From contig NZ_LT717697.1 of the NCBI RefSeq assembly GCF_900157385.1, positions 62,001-126,000 on the forward strand: DNA of 64,000 nucleotides. Direction: 5' to 3'. A program made the position numbers and the translations under genes. Source of the DNA: Mycobacterium terramassiliense (lineage in GTDB: Bacteria; Actinomycetota; Actinomycetes; Mycobacteriales; Mycobacteriaceae). Shown piece by piece: positions 34,874 through 46,228 of the stretch. The number at the start of each line of letters is the position of its first letter. Positions within the stretch are counted from its first letter, which is position 1. Under the pieces are notes generated by a model. That model was not told the DNA's origin. It did no database searches and saw only the letters and a program-made list of their open reading frames with translations.

Positions 34874-35668
34874 TCAGCGCCCCGTCCCGAACCGGACACC
34901 AATGGTGGTCAGCGCCGCATTGACCGCGAACAGCGCGATGAAGCAGAGCACCACGGTCTCGTTGACGGCGGTGCCGAGACCTTTGGACCCGCCGTGGACG
35001 ATCAGCCCGCGGTAACAGCCGACCAGGCCGGCGATCAGCCCGAACGTCGCGGCTTTGATGAACGCGATGACCACCTCGGGCAGGCCCGTCAGCGCCGTCA
35101 ACGTGGAGAGATACGCACCGCTCGAGACGTTCTGCAGGTACACGCTGAACAGGTAGCCGCCCCCCAGGCCGACGGCGACTACGAGGCCGTTGAGCAGGAC
35201 CGCAACGATCGTCGAGGCGACGACGCGGGGGACCACCAGCCGGTGGATCGGGTCGATGCCGAGCACCTCGAGCGCATCGATTTCCTCGCGGATGGTGCGC
35301 GCGCCGAGGTCGGCGCAGATCGCGGTGCCCCCGGCGCCGGCAACCACGAGCACCGTCACGATCGGGCCGAGCTGGGTGACCGCGCCGATCGCGGCGCCGG
35401 CACCGGAGACGTCGGCGGCGCCGATTTCGGCCAGCAGGAGGTTGAGCGTGAAGATGAGCAGCACGGTTTCCGGTATGGACACCGCAATGGTGGGCAGCAG
35501 CGATACCCGCATGAGGAACCAGCCGGTCCAGATGAATTCACGCCATTCGAACGGCTGTCGCAGGGCTTTGCCGGTCAGCACGCACATGCGGAAGAAACCG
35601 CCGGCCACTTCGGTCCCCGGCCGGATCCGCTGGAGTGCTTTGCTGCCAATCGCGTTGGAGGCAGTCAT
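34874..35668 (-). CDS. yrbEA: YrbE-family permease, subunit A
   Basis: A 264-residue MlaE-type permease, first gene of the mce operon. The conserved coupling segment is present as GARTIREEIDALEVLGIDPIHRLVVPRV. Several hydrophobic helices follow (VVASTIVAVLLNGLVVAVGL). I favour the ATG at 35668 (MTASNAIG), as in other mycobacterial YrbEA proteins; an upstream in-frame start at 35704 adds 12 residues. The promoter should lie in the 368-base gap to the TetR gene. Confidence 0.93.
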   Translation of the reverse strand: MTASNAIGSKALQRIRPGTEVAGGFFRMCVLTGKALRQPFEWREFIWTGWFLMRVSLLPTIAVSIPETVLLIFTLNLLLAEIGAADVSGAGAAIGAVTQLGPIVTVLVVAGAGGTAICADLGARTIREEIDALEVLGIDPIHRLVVPRVVASTIVAVLLNGLVVAVGLGGGYLFSVYLQNVSSGAYLSTLTALTGLPEVVIAFIKAATFGLIAGLVGCYRGLIVHGGSKGLGTAVNETVVLCFIALFAVNAALTTIGVRFGTGR

Positions 35669-36036
35669 GGGCGCCGGCCATCGCGACCGAGGATGGGAGT
35701 CCACGTCACACTCCGCGAAACACCATGCCGCAGAAGACAGTTCGAGCGTTGCGCGGATTGCGGTGACTTACGGCGCGACGACCATGGGCGTGAGGCGCGC
35801 TGCGGCGCATCGCTTCGCCCCCGACGCCGATCGGCGGTCTCTGCCTCCATGCTGCATGTCGCGTCTGCTCGCCCCACCCAGCAACTATGGCACTAGACCG
35901 TACGGTCAGTCAATAAACCCGATCAGCGGCCGCCCGCGAGGGTCGCCCTCGAAATGCCTGCCGCACTCCCTGCGGCCGGGGCGCGTTCGCGTGACGGCAA
36001 TTGCCGTCCGGCACACGATATTCCGTCGCTAGACGG
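35669..36036. other. Upstream region of the mce operon
   Basis: About 370 bases between yrbEA and the TetR gene with no convincing coding sequence. It contains a perfect 12-base palindrome (35896-35907), described separately, and AT-richer patches near 35908-35922 that may belong to the mce promoter. No clear terminator for the TetR gene was seen, so some read-through into yrbEA is possible because both are on the minus strand. Confidence 0.5.
35896..35907. promoter_or_regulatory. Palindrome upstream of yrbEA (putative TetR operator)
   Basis: GACCGTACGGTC is a perfect 12-base palindrome, 228 bases upstream of the yrbEA ATG. Its half-site (ACCG/CGGT) is the same as in the repeat upstream of the adjacent TetR gene, though with a two-base rather than six-base spacer. 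Confidence 0.5.
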
Positions 36037-36708
36037 TCAATCTGTGGTAGCGCCCGCCGCGGCTAGGCTTTCGCGCACCACCGCAACGACGTCCGCGGCA
36101 GGGTTCGCCCACCTACTGAGCCCCAACCGGTCGAGCAGCAGCCCGCCGAGGAACACGTCGACGAAGGCGGCCCCGACTTGTTCGGGTGTCCGAGAATCGG
36201 CGGGGTGGAACCACACCCACATCCACTCCAGCGATCCCCACAGCTGCAGCGCCGCCAGTTCGACGTCGACCTTTCGGAAGACCTCGATCTCGATGCCGTT
36301 GCGGATCTCGTCAATCGCCAGCGTTTGCAATTGATGACGCAACTTGCGCACTTGCTGCATGGCCGGGTCGTCCGACAACTGCACCACCTCGCGCTGGCTT
36401 GCCACCGTCGCGTCGCGTTCGGTCACCTGCAGCAGTGCGGAGGCGTAGATGATCGCGGCGACCCGCTCGTGTGGCGCGGCCAGTCGGTCCCATACCATTC
36501 GCAACACATCGAGCTGGCGGGCCAGGTGTGTTTCTTCGAGCTCGCGCAACATCTGCGCCTTGGTTCCGAAGTGATGCACGATGGTGCCCTTGGACATGCC
36601 CAGCTCGTCTGCGATATCGCCGATATTCGTTCTGTCGTAACCACGTTCGGCGACATAGCGGACAAAAGCGTCGAGAATTTCGCCGCGTCTTCCAGGCGAT
36701 CTGGGCAT
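36037..36708 (-). CDS. TetR-family regulator next to the mce operon
   Basis: A 223-residue regulator. The DNA-binding domain is at 8-55 (RRGEILDAFVRYVAERGYDR, then IGDIADELGMSKGTIVHHFGTKAQML). The rest is a helical ligand-binding domain, including a TetR_C-like Trp-rich WGSLEWMWVWF segment. I chose the ATG at 36708 (MPRSPGRRGE) because the longer reading lacks family character. It lies upstream of, and on the same strand as, the mce operon, so it is the likely controller of lipid uptake genes and probably of itself. Confidence 0.9.
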   Translation of the reverse strand: MPRSPGRRGEILDAFVRYVAERGYDRTNIGDIADELGMSKGTIVHHFGTKAQMLRELEETHLARQLDVLRMVWDRLAAPHERVAAIIYASALLQVTERDATVASQREVVQLSDDPAMQQVRKLRHQLQTLAIDEIRNGIEIEVFRKVDVELAALQLWGSLEWMWVWFHPADSRTPEQVGAAFVDVFLGGLLLDRLGLSRWANPAADVVAVVRESLAAAGATTD

Positions 36709-36737
36709 CTTGAACTCGAACCCTTCGGCGTGGACTA

Positions 36738-36751
36738 ACCGTACGAACGGT
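36738..36751. promoter_or_regulatory. Inverted repeat upstream of the mce TetR gene
   Basis: ACCG-TACGAA-CGGT lies 30 bases upstream of the TetR ATG, overlapping its likely promoter, which suggests autoregulation. Related sequences occur at 35896 and 25666, on the two sides of the mce operon. Confidence 0.5.
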
Positions 36752-36972
36752 CTATCATAACCCGAGGTTCGCCGAAACCCGTCCCGCGATTTTGTCCGGC
36801 CCGCGGGCGTGTCCGGCACTGGAAAGGGTCATGCGGCATCGGGCGCCATCGAATGCCGCGCGCGTGACGGATCGTAAAGGCTGCGTGAGCTCAGCCTCTC
36901 TACGCGAAACGGCGCCGGGAGGCCGGGACGCGCGGAACGCTCAAGATCAAAGCTGCCGGTATGCCCGGAAGG

Positions 36973-37290
36973 TCAGCAGGGCCTGAGATGCCCCGGGGCC
37001 GGTGAACCGTCCGGTGCGGTTATCACATACATGTTCGTACCGGGCGCGGACTTGATGTCGCCGGCGGCGTACACGGTCATCAGCTCCCTGCCGTCGCCGT
37101 CCGCAACACACACATAAGTGTCGGTCTCGGCGTCGTATTCGAAGCTGTCCCAGGCCAATACGAAAGCCAAACAGTTGCCGTCGCGATCTGTGACGACAAG
37201 CTTGTGCACACCCGAGTCCTTGAGGAGCTCGGTGTCCTGCGCACGCTGCTGGGCGACCTCGTTGTTGTGGAGCGTTAGGCTGTTTAACAT
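36973..37290 (-). CDS. Small hypothetical protein
   Basis: A soluble protein of 105 residues that I do not recognise. It begins MLNSLTLHNNEVAQQRAQDT, then shows alternating strands: HKLVVTDRDGNCLAFVLAWDSFEYDAETDTYVCVAD and a later MTVYAAGDIKSAPG segment. The pattern suggests a small beta-rich domain. I chose the ATG at 37290 because AAGGGAG is seven bases upstream; the longer reading to 37431 is Arg-rich and unlikely. It stands alone between the TetR gene and an acyltransferase, and has no signal peptide. Confidence 0.7.
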   Translation of the reverse strand: MLNSLTLHNNEVAQQRAQDTELLKDSGVHKLVVTDRDGNCLAFVLAWDSFEYDAETDTYVCVADGDGRELMTVYAAGDIKSAPGTNMYVITAPDGSPAPGHLRPC

Positions 37291-37458
37291 CGGTGTACTC
37301 CCTTGGCGACGTTGTCTCCGTCTGGCCCGGACGCTCGAAATGGTGCCGAACCTACCGGAAGTCTCCTCCCATGCACCGCTCCTGACCAGGGCATTACGGC
37401 CCCTGTCAGGGGGTCGTAGGTCGGTCGGCAAACGGATTTCAGAAAAGACTCAAAGAAT

Positions 37459-39806
<2,348 letters not shown>

Positions 39807-39807
<1 letters not shown>

Positions 39808-40790
39808 TGGGGACCCCCAAGAAGCTGGTGATCGGCGCCAGCGGCTTCCTCGGGTCCCACGTCACGCGCCGGCTCGTCGCGACGGGTGCCGACGTCCGAG
39901 TCATGTTGCGCCGCAGCAGCTCCACGAAGGGGATCGACGACCTGGCCGTCGAGCGCTGCTATGGGGACGTCTTTGACGACGACGCCCTGCGCGCCGCCAT
40001 GAGCGGGTGTGACGTCGTCTACTACTGCGTCGTCGATGCGCGAATGTGGCTGCGTGACCCGGCGCCGTTGTTCCGGACCAACGTCGAAGGGCTGCGGCAC
40101 GTCCTCGACGCCGCCCTGGCGGCCGACCTCACCAAGTTCGTGTACACCAGCACCGCAGGCGCTTTGGCGATCAGCGACACCGGCCCGGTCACCGAAGACG
40201 ATCCGCACAACTGGGACCAGGGCGGCGCCTACATCCGAGCGCGGGTGACCGGTGAAAACCTGTTGCTGTCGTATGCGCGGGACAAGGGGCTGCCCGGCGT
40301 GGCGATGTGCATATCCACCACGTACGGCCCCGGCGATTGGGCGCCGACCCCGCACGGATGGTTGCTCGCCCTTGTCGCCAAGGGACGGTTCCCGTTCTAT
40401 TTCGGTTACTCGTCGGAAGTCGTGGGCATCGAAGATGCCGCCCGCGCAATGCTTTTGGCCGCGGAGCGTGGACGACCCGGCGAACGCTACATCATCTCCG
40501 ACAAGTACATGAGCGTCCGGGAGCTACACTCGATCGCTGCCGCCGCCGTGGGCCGACGCCCACCGCGGATCGGCATCCCGATGGCGGCGCTGCTCGCCAG
40601 CGCGCGGGCCAACGACGCGCTGGCGTGCGTGCTGCGCCGCGACCTTCCCTTCGCCTACGCCGGAATGCGCATGGCGGAGCTGATGTCGCCCCTCGATCAC
40701 GGCAAGGCCGAACGCGAGCTCGGGTGGAAACCGGAACCGGTCGAGGATTCGATCCGCAAGGCCGCGGTGTTCTTCGCCGCCCGAAGCTAG
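39807..40790 (+). CDS. NAD(P)-dependent epimerase/reductase with YxxxR instead of YxxxK
   Basis: An extended short-chain dehydrogenase of about 327 residues, similar to dihydroflavonol-4-reductase and 3-beta-hydroxysteroid dehydrogenase types. The Rossmann motif GASGFLG is near the N-terminus and the catalytic Ser is in TSTAGAL. The usual YxxxK is replaced: the segment reads YIRARVTGEN, with Arg where Lys is expected. This may weaken or alter catalysis. I prefer the GTG at 39807 (TAGTG overlap, GGGATGGA upstream) over the ATG at 39792. It is convergent with the next epimerase. Confidence 0.85.
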
Positions 40791-40795
40791 GCGCT

Positions 40796-41896
40796 TCAGT
40801 CCGGCGCGGCCAGTGCCCCGGCGCCGTACTTCTTCTCGATCAGCGCCCACGGGTCGGCGTACGGGCCCCGGCGCTCGGCGCGGCGCTGCAGCTGCAGCCC
40901 CGCGCGCACGAGCGGCCGCAATATCGGGCCAAGGGCCCGCAACACCATGCGCTGGCGGCCCTGCGATTCGGCGATCCAGGCCAGGGTCTGGTGCCAATCG
41001 TGTACCTGGAAGTCGAGCAGCGCCTGCGCCTCGGTGGTGTCGTACCAGCCGGTGAAGCTCCAACCGCGGTCGTCGCCGGGGTCACCGGGCAGGCTCGCCG
41101 ACTGCCCGAGCGGGCCCAGGCCGGCGGCCGTCATCAGGTCGTCCTCGAGGTCGCGCTGCAGCAGCACGTACGTCTCGTTGCCGCCGATGAGCAGGACCTT
41201 GCCCGCGATCGTCGCTTCGCGATCCACACCGTTGGCGAACGCCAGCGCCACGTCGCGCGCATCGACCGCATGCATGCGGTTGTCGCCGGGCATCGAGCGC
41301 ATCAGGGTCAGGTAGTCGCCGTTGATGTCGGCCTGGGTATCCGGCGAGATGATCCCGCCCAATCGGTACAGCGCATACGGCAGCCCACTCGCCCGGATCG
41401 CCGCCTCGGCCAGCACCTTGTCCTGGCCGTACTGATCGATGGGCTGCACGGGCGTGTCCGGGGTGATCCGCTCCGGGTGGCGGTAGGGGTTGCGCGATCC
41501 GTAGACCGCGGCGCTGGACGCCATCAAAAACAGCGGGGGACGGGGCAGCGTCGCCGCCGCCGCCAGCAGGTTTTCCGTGCCGCCCACATTGACGCGTCGC
41601 GCCAGCCCGGGATTGCGGTAGGACGGCGGCGACACGATGGCGGCGAGATGAATGATCGCCTCGGGCCGATGGGTCGCGACAAGATCGCGCACCGCCTCGG
41701 CGTCCAACAGGTCGACGTGGGCCGGAAGCAGCGCGCCCGCGAAGTCACCGGCGCCCAATTCGGCTTGGGCCGCAACGGTTTTGTCGGTGCGCAGATCCAT
41801 CGCCACGACGGTGCGCCCCCGCTCCAGCAGGAGCTGCGTGCATCGCTTGCCGACCTGGCCGAACGCGCCGGTGATCAAAATGGTGCCAACGGTCAT
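40796..41896 (-). CDS. NAD-dependent epimerase/dehydratase
   Basis: A 366-residue extended SDR. The nucleotide motif GAFGQVG, the DLLDAEAVRDLV strand, the Ser region SSAAVYGSRNPY and the catalytic YGQDK are all intact. It resembles UDP-sugar or steroid-type epimerases; the substrate is unknown. The C-terminus has a helical, basic segment (RPLVRAGLQLQRRAERRG). It is probably co-transcribed with the NTF2-like gene ending six bases upstream. Confidence 0.9.
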   Translation of the reverse strand: MTVGTILITGAFGQVGKRCTQLLLERGRTVVAMDLRTDKTVAAQAELGAGDFAGALLPAHVDLLDAEAVRDLVATHRPEAIIHLAAIVSPPSYRNPGLARRVNVGGTENLLAAAATLPRPPLFLMASSAAVYGSRNPYRHPERITPDTPVQPIDQYGQDKVLAEAAIRASGLPYALYRLGGIISPDTQADINGDYLTLMRSMPGDNRMHAVDARDVALAFANGVDREATIAGKVLLIGGNETYVLLQRDLEDDLMTAAGLGPLGQSASLPGDPGDDRGWSFTGWYDTTEAQALLDFQVHDWHQTLAWIAESQGRQRMVLRALGPILRPLVRAGLQLQRRAERRGPYADPWALIEKKYGAGALAAPD

Positions 41897-41902
41897 CGAT
41901 AC

Positions 41903-42421
41903 CTACCGCTCGATCATTCGCCCGGCGAGCCTGCCGGCCACCCGCCGGATCCGGTCGGAAATGTAAATCGAGAACACCGGGGTGACGATGTCCTCGCGCA
42001 GCCGGGTCAGCTTGGAGCTCTTGATAAGCCATTGCCCCGCGACGTTCTCGTAGGTCTCGTGATAGTGGCCGTAGCCGACCAAGGTCACCCCCGGGCCGAA
42101 GCGGACCACATCTTGCAGGGCCCACACGCCGCGCGCCGTCGTCGCCGACGTCAGTTCGATCTCGGGTGCGTGCACCTGGTGGGCGGTCGCTTGCGCGGGG
42201 CGTCCGATGCCCCGGCGGGTGAACGCCACGAAATCGTCGGCTCCGCGAATCAGCTTGCCGCCGGCCTCGGAGGTGTCGCTCAGGAAATCGTCGGTGAAAA
42301 GGGACCGCCACGCCGCCCAGTCCTTGGCGTCGAGGCACCGGCAGTAGCGCGCCTTGAGCTGCTTGATCGCCTCGATGGCCAGCAGCGCGGTGGCGCCGGC
42401 GTCGGTGGTCTGCTCCGTCAT
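41903..42421 (-). CDS. SnoaL/NTF2-like protein
   Basis: A 172-residue protein of the SnoaL_4 kind, related to ring-hydroxylating dioxygenase beta subunits and ketosteroid-isomerase-like barrels. Key stretches are IKQLKARYCRCLDAKDWAAWRSLFTDDF and a central HQVHAPEIELTSATTARGVWAL. Mycobacteria use many such proteins as isomerases or hydratases in sterol and xenobiotic breakdown. No catalytic residue is certain. The ATG at 42421 has no strong ribosome site. Confidence 0.88.
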   Translation of the reverse strand: MTEQTTDAGATALLAIEAIKQLKARYCRCLDAKDWAAWRSLFTDDFLSDTSEAGGKLIRGADDFVAFTRRGIGRPAQATAHQVHAPEIELTSATTARGVWALQDVVRFGPGVTLVGYGHYHETYENVAGQWLIKSSKLTRLREDIVTPVFSIYISDRIRRVAGRLAGRMIER

Positions 42422-42488
42422 TGGGGTTCGGTCCTGGTCGGCCGGCGGTTCCGCAGAGCGTGACATTTCACGCTGAAACTGTAACCCG

Positions 42489-43298
42489 TCATCCTTTGAA
42501 GTAGACGATCTGATGGGTGGTGGCCAACAGGGCACCTTCCCGGGTCCAGACCTGCGCGCTCTGGTCGAAGTAGCCGCCCGAGAAGCGGTGGGCGTGGGCG
42601 GTGGCCAGGACGAAGTCGCCGCCCACGGCGTCGAGCTGGTGCCGGTCGGCGAGGAAATAGGTCGTCAACGAGATGGTCCCGGCCGGCATGATCACGCCGC
42701 GACGCAGGAAGACCCGGGGGTAGAAGACGTCGCACACGGCGGCCAATGCCGGATAGTCGACAGGGCGCTGTGCCTTATCGCGCGCCCACAATGTCGTCGT
42801 CGACGAGGAATCGGGTAACCCGTCCGCGCCGGGGAGCGGGCCTTCGACGAACCGCATGTCGTAGAGGTCTGCCCAGAGCACGACGTGGCCCATACCGGTG
42901 GGCGCGATCGCTTCCGGCGGCGGCGCGTTGGGAGGGCGGGCTTCCGTGTCGGCCCAGCTGTCGCGGGCGGTCGCGAACACCGCGGTCGCCGTGGCCTTGA
43001 CTGCGCCCTCCTGGCTGAGCTCCACGTACCAGTGCTGGTTGGTGCGGTTGGTGCGCACGACGCGGAGCGAGAGGTCGAAGGCGCCGTCGGCGACGGGTGC
43101 AGCGAAGTTGACCGTCAACGCCAACGGCTCACCGATGCGGTCGGGATGCACATCGATCGCCCGCACCATGATGGCCGCGGTGATTCCTCCGAACGGGCCC
43201 ACCATGTTGGCCCATTCCGGATGCGTCCTGCCTCGCCAAACCTCGGCGTCGATCGCGTCGAGGTGGACCGCGTCGTCAAACGGGTGCGTGCCGGTCAT
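42489..43298 (-). CDS. TesB-like acyl-CoA thioesterase
   Basis: A 269-residue double-hotdog protein. The first hotdog has EWANMVGPFGGITAAIMVRAI near residue 30, the second ends GGDFVLATAHAHRFSGGYFDQSAQVWTREGALLAT. This matches the thioesterase-II-like family that hydrolyses acyl-CoA. It heads a minus-strand set with the NTF2-like and epimerase genes and is divergent from the medium-chain dehydrogenase at 43489. Confidence 0.88.
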   Translation of the reverse strand: MTGTHPFDDAVHLDAIDAEVWRGRTHPEWANMVGPFGGITAAIMVRAIDVHPDRIGEPLALTVNFAAPVADGAFDLSLRVVRTNRTNQHWYVELSQEGAVKATATAVFATARDSWADTEARPPNAPPPEAIAPTGMGHVVLWADLYDMRFVEGPLPGADGLPDSSSTTTLWARDKAQRPVDYPALAAVCDVFYPRVFLRRGVIMPAGTISLTTYFLADRHQLDAVGGDFVLATAHAHRFSGGYFDQSAQVWTREGALLATTHQIVYFKG

Positions 43299-43436
43299 GC
43301 CGATTCCTTGATCGCCATAGCATCGGGCGGTAATCGCACAGCGATGCGAGTCGACGGCAGATTACTTGCCATCGAGCGGCGCAGCTAACTCGGGGTCTCG
43401 GCCGAGCCGTCGCGCGCACATGCTAGGCACCTGTAT

Positions 43437-43460
43437 GCCCGGCGCGACGACGCGCCGGGC
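43437..43460. repeat. Perfect 10-base inverted repeat
   Basis: GCCCGGCGCG (43437-43446) and CGCGCCGGGC (43451-43460) are exact complements around ACGA. The element lies 28 bases upstream of the dehydrogenase start at 43489 in a divergent promoter region. It could be an operator or a stable hairpin in the 5' leader. Confidence 0.7.
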
Positions 43461-43488
43461 CCGACGTGAGTTAGGAGGCGGGTCTCGG

Positions 43489-44508
43489 ATGAGCATTCCG
43501 GATCGCCAGCAAGCGATGGTGATGAACGCCCCCGGCGCACCCCTCGAGACCGTCGACAGGCCGGTCGGGCAACCCGGCCCGGGGCAGGTGCTGGTCAGGG
43601 TGCGTGCCTCGAGCCTGAACTTTCACGACAACGTCAACCTGATGGGCCTGCTGCCCGGACCGTGGCCACGCGTGCCGATGAGCGACGGCGCCGGGGAAGT
43701 GGTCGCGGTCGGACCTGGGGTCGACTGGCCGCGGGTGGGGGACCGGGTGATGGGGACGTTTCACCCCGCGTGGCTCGATGGGCCGCCCACACCGGCGTCC
43801 AAGCGGGAGCTGCCCGGCGACACCGAAGACGGGTGGCTGCAGCAGTACCGCGTCGCCCACGCTTCGGGACTGGTGCCGACGCCCGCGCACCTGAGCGACG
43901 TCGAAGCCGCCACCGTGCCCTGCGCCGGCGTTACCGCCTGGAGTGCCCTGCGGGAAGCCCACATCGGCGAAGGTGACGTCGTGGTCACCCAGGGAACCGG
44001 CGGGGTATCGGTGTTCACGGTCCAGCTGGCCACCCAGCTGGGCGCCACCGTGATCCTGACGTCGTCGTCCGACGAGAAGCTACAGATCGGATCAGACCTG
44101 GGCGCAACGCATCTGGTCAATTATCGCGCGACACCGGACTGGGAGACCGAGGTCAAGCGGCTGACCGGTGGGAGGGGCGCCGACCTGATCGTCGACCTCG
44201 GTGGGCCCGCCACCCTCGCGCAGTCGGTGCATTCGGCGAGGGTGGGTGGCACGGTCGCCGTGATCGGCGTACTGACCGGATTCGACACGGCGCCCGTCTC
44301 GGTCGCGGAAGTCATGCTCAACAATCTGCGCATCGTCGGGATCACGGTGGGCAGCGTGCGCGCGCACCGGGAGTTGTGCGAGTTGATGTCGAGCGCGGGC
44401 ATCAAGCCCCATATCAGCCACGTCTTCGACTGGGAGAAGCTAGAAGACGCCCTGGCGGTGATGCGCGCCGGCCAGCACGTCGGCAAGATCGCGCTCACCA
44501 TCCCCTGA
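43489..44508 (+). CDS. Zinc-independent medium-chain dehydrogenase / quinone oxidoreductase
   Basis: A 339-residue MDR protein. The GroES-like domain is followed by a Rossmann fold with VVTQGTGGVSVFTVQLATQLGATVI. The usual catalytic zinc ligands are not evident, so it resembles NADPH:quinone oxidoreductase or enoyl reductase types. The ATG at 43489 has TAGGAGGCG upstream. The DUF1801 gene follows 19 bases after, then the acyl-CoA dehydrogenase. Confidence 0.92.
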   Translation: MSIPDRQQAMVMNAPGAPLETVDRPVGQPGPGQVLVRVRASSLNFHDNVNLMGLLPGPWPRVPMSDGAGEVVAVGPGVDWPRVGDRVMGTFHPAWLDGPPTPASKRELPGDTEDGWLQQYRVAHASGLVPTPAHLSDVEAATVPCAGVTAWSALREAHIGEGDVVVTQGTGGVSVFTVQLATQLGATVILTSSSDEKLQIGSDLGATHLVNYRATPDWETEVKRLTGGRGADLIVDLGGPATLAQSVHSARVGGTVAVIGVLTGFDTAPVSVAEVMLNNLRIVGITVGSVRAHRELCELMSSAGIKPHISHVFDWEKLEDALAVMRAGQHVGKIALTIP

Positions 44509-44527
44509 CGTAGGAAGGCACGACACC

Positions 44528-44893
44528 GTGACGGACTCCCCATCGCAGCTGATCGACGCCCGAATCAAGGAGCTCGGTGATTGGCGCGGCGAAACCCTCG
44601 CTCGGACCAGAAGATTGATCAAGCAGGCCGATCCCGATGTGGTCGAGGAGTGGAAGTGGCGCGGTGTCCCGGTCTGGTATCACGACGGGATGATCTGCAC
44701 CGGCGAGACGTACAAGAACGTGGTCAAGATGACGTTCGCCAAGGGCGCCTCGCTGGACGATCCGTCCGGGCTTTTCAACTCGAGCCTCGACGGCAACACC
44801 AGGCGTGCCATCGACTTCCACGAGGGCGACCAGATCGACGAGAAGGCGCTGACGGCGCTCATCCGCGCCGCGGTGAGGCTGAACGCACCCTAG
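44528..44893 (+). CDS. DUF1801 (YdhG-like) protein
   Basis: A 121-residue protein of the DUF1801 family: W--ET--R-R-LI-QADPDVVEEWKWRGVPVWYHDGMICT near the N-terminus and a late NSSLDGNTRRAIDFHEGD segment. Small soluble proteins of this kind are common in actinobacteria; no function is established. The start is GTG with GGAAGG ten bases upstream. Part of the same-strand run 43489-47097. Confidence 0.88.
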   Translation: MTDSPSQLIDARIKELGDWRGETLARTRRLIKQADPDVVEEWKWRGVPVWYHDGMICTGETYKNVVKMTFAKGASLDDPSGLFNSSLDGNTRRAIDFHEGDQIDEKALTALIRAAVRLNAP

Positions 44894-44899
44894 GCGGCT

Positions 44900-44932
44900 T
44901 GTACAGTCGCCAAGCGGTGCTGTACAGTCGCC
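44900..44932. repeat. Direct repeat TGTACAGTCGCC, 21-bp period
   Basis: TGTACAGTCGCC occurs at 44900-44911 and again at 44921-44932, followed by similar AGC sequences. The 21-base period puts both copies on the same face of the helix, 49 bases before the acyl-CoA dehydrogenase start, so a regulator site is possible. Confidence 0.5.
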
Positions 44933-44980
44933 CAGCACGAGCTCGAGGAGGCGATCGGCGATGACGCGCAGGCGAATTCG

Positions 44981-46228
44981 GTGAGCGCCGAGTCGGTCGG
45001 GGAATTCCGCAGCCGGGCCAGGGCCTGGCTGGCCGCGAACCTGCCGCGGCTGGACTCCGACGACGCGATGGTCCTGGAGCGCGACGAACTGGCGTCGTGG
45101 CGGCGCGCACGCGAACTGCAACAAAAGTTGTACGACGCGGGATTCGCCGGCATCTGCTTTCCGCGGGAGTACGGCGGCCTGGGACTGGGCTACGAGTACA
45201 AGAAGGCGTTCGATGCGGAGGCGCTGGCCTACGAGACGCCGCTGCTGCTCAACGTCCCGTCCTTCGCCATCTGCTGCGCGACGATCCTGGACATGGGCAG
45301 CGAGGAGCAGAAGCGCAGCCACATCCGGGCGGCGCTGCGCGGCGAGGAAGTTCTGGTCCAGTTGCTGTCGGAGCCCAGCGGCGGGTCGGATCTCGCGGGC
45401 GTCATCACCCGTGCCGACCGCCGGGACGGACGCTGGATCATCAACGGCGCCAAGACGTGGAGCACGTGGGCGTTCGCTGCCGACTATGGCCTGTGCCTGG
45501 CCCGAACCGACTGGGACGCGCCCAAACACAACGGCCTGACGATGTTCTTGGTACCGCTTGCACACCCCGGGGTGACGATCAACCGCATCCGTCAGGTCAA
45601 TGGCTCGGTCGAATTCTGCGAGGAATTCTTCGACGACGTCGACGTGGGCGACGACGCCGTCGTCGGTGAGCCAGGCAAAGGGTGGGAGGTCGCCTCGCGA
45701 CAGCTCTACCACGAGCGGCGCACCATGGGCGACGGCTCGGAATACACCAGCGGCCCGGGAATCGCTGAGGCGGAGGACATTTCGATCGACCTGCTGTCGC
45801 TGGTCGACCGCTCGAAGCAGGGCGACAGCGACCGCGTCCGGGAGTTGGTCGGCCGGGCGCTGGTGCACCGTGCGGTGCACGGCCAGCTCAGCGAGCACGT
45901 CTTCCACGCCGTGGCCGCCGGAACGCTGCCCCCGGCCGCGGGATCGATCATCAGGCTCGACATGGCCGAGGTTCACAACGTCGAGAACGACACCGCCCAC
46001 GCCATCGCCGGGTCGGCGGCCGTGGTTGAGGACGATGCGCGGCTGCTCGACGTCGGCACGCGTTACCTGGGCCGCCAGATCGCCAGCATCGGTGGAGGCA
46101 CGACGGAGATGGCGCGCAACGTGATCGGGGAACGGGTGTTGAATTTCCCTCGCGAGTACGCCGCCGACCGCGGCGTGCCGTTCAACCAGGTGCGCCGGGG
46201 CAAAGCCGCGGAGGGAGGCCAGAAGTGA
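44981..46228 (+). CDS. Acyl-CoA dehydrogenase
   Basis: A 415-residue flavoenzyme of the mycobacterial FadE type. The N-terminal helices include FAGICFPREYGGLG; the flavin-binding beta domain has LLSEPSGGSDLAG and NGAKTWSTWA; the C-terminus has the closing SIGGGTTEMARNVIGERVLNFPR. Complete by length. It may act as half of a heterodimeric sterol side-chain dehydrogenase, but no partner is adjacent. The start is GTG. Its stop overlaps the thioesterase-like gene as GTGA with a strong GGAGGGAGG site. Confidence 0.93.
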   Translation: MSAESVGEFRSRARAWLAANLPRLDSDDAMVLERDELASWRRARELQQKLYDAGFAGICFPREYGGLGLGYEYKKAFDAEALAYETPLLLNVPSFAICCATILDMGSEEQKRSHIRAALRGEEVLVQLLSEPSGGSDLAGVITRADRRDGRWIINGAKTWSTWAFAADYGLCLARTDWDAPKHNGLTMFLVPLAHPGVTINRIRQVNGSVEFCEEFFDDVDVGDDAVVGEPGKGWEVASRQLYHERRTMGDGSEYTSGPGIAEAEDISIDLLSLVDRSKQGDSDRVRELVGRALVHRAVHGQLSEHVFHAVAAGTLPPAAGSIIRLDMAEVHNVENDTAHAIAGSAAVVEDDARLLDVGTRYLGRQIASIGGGTTEMARNVIGERVLNFPREYAADRGVPFNQVRRGKAAEGGQK

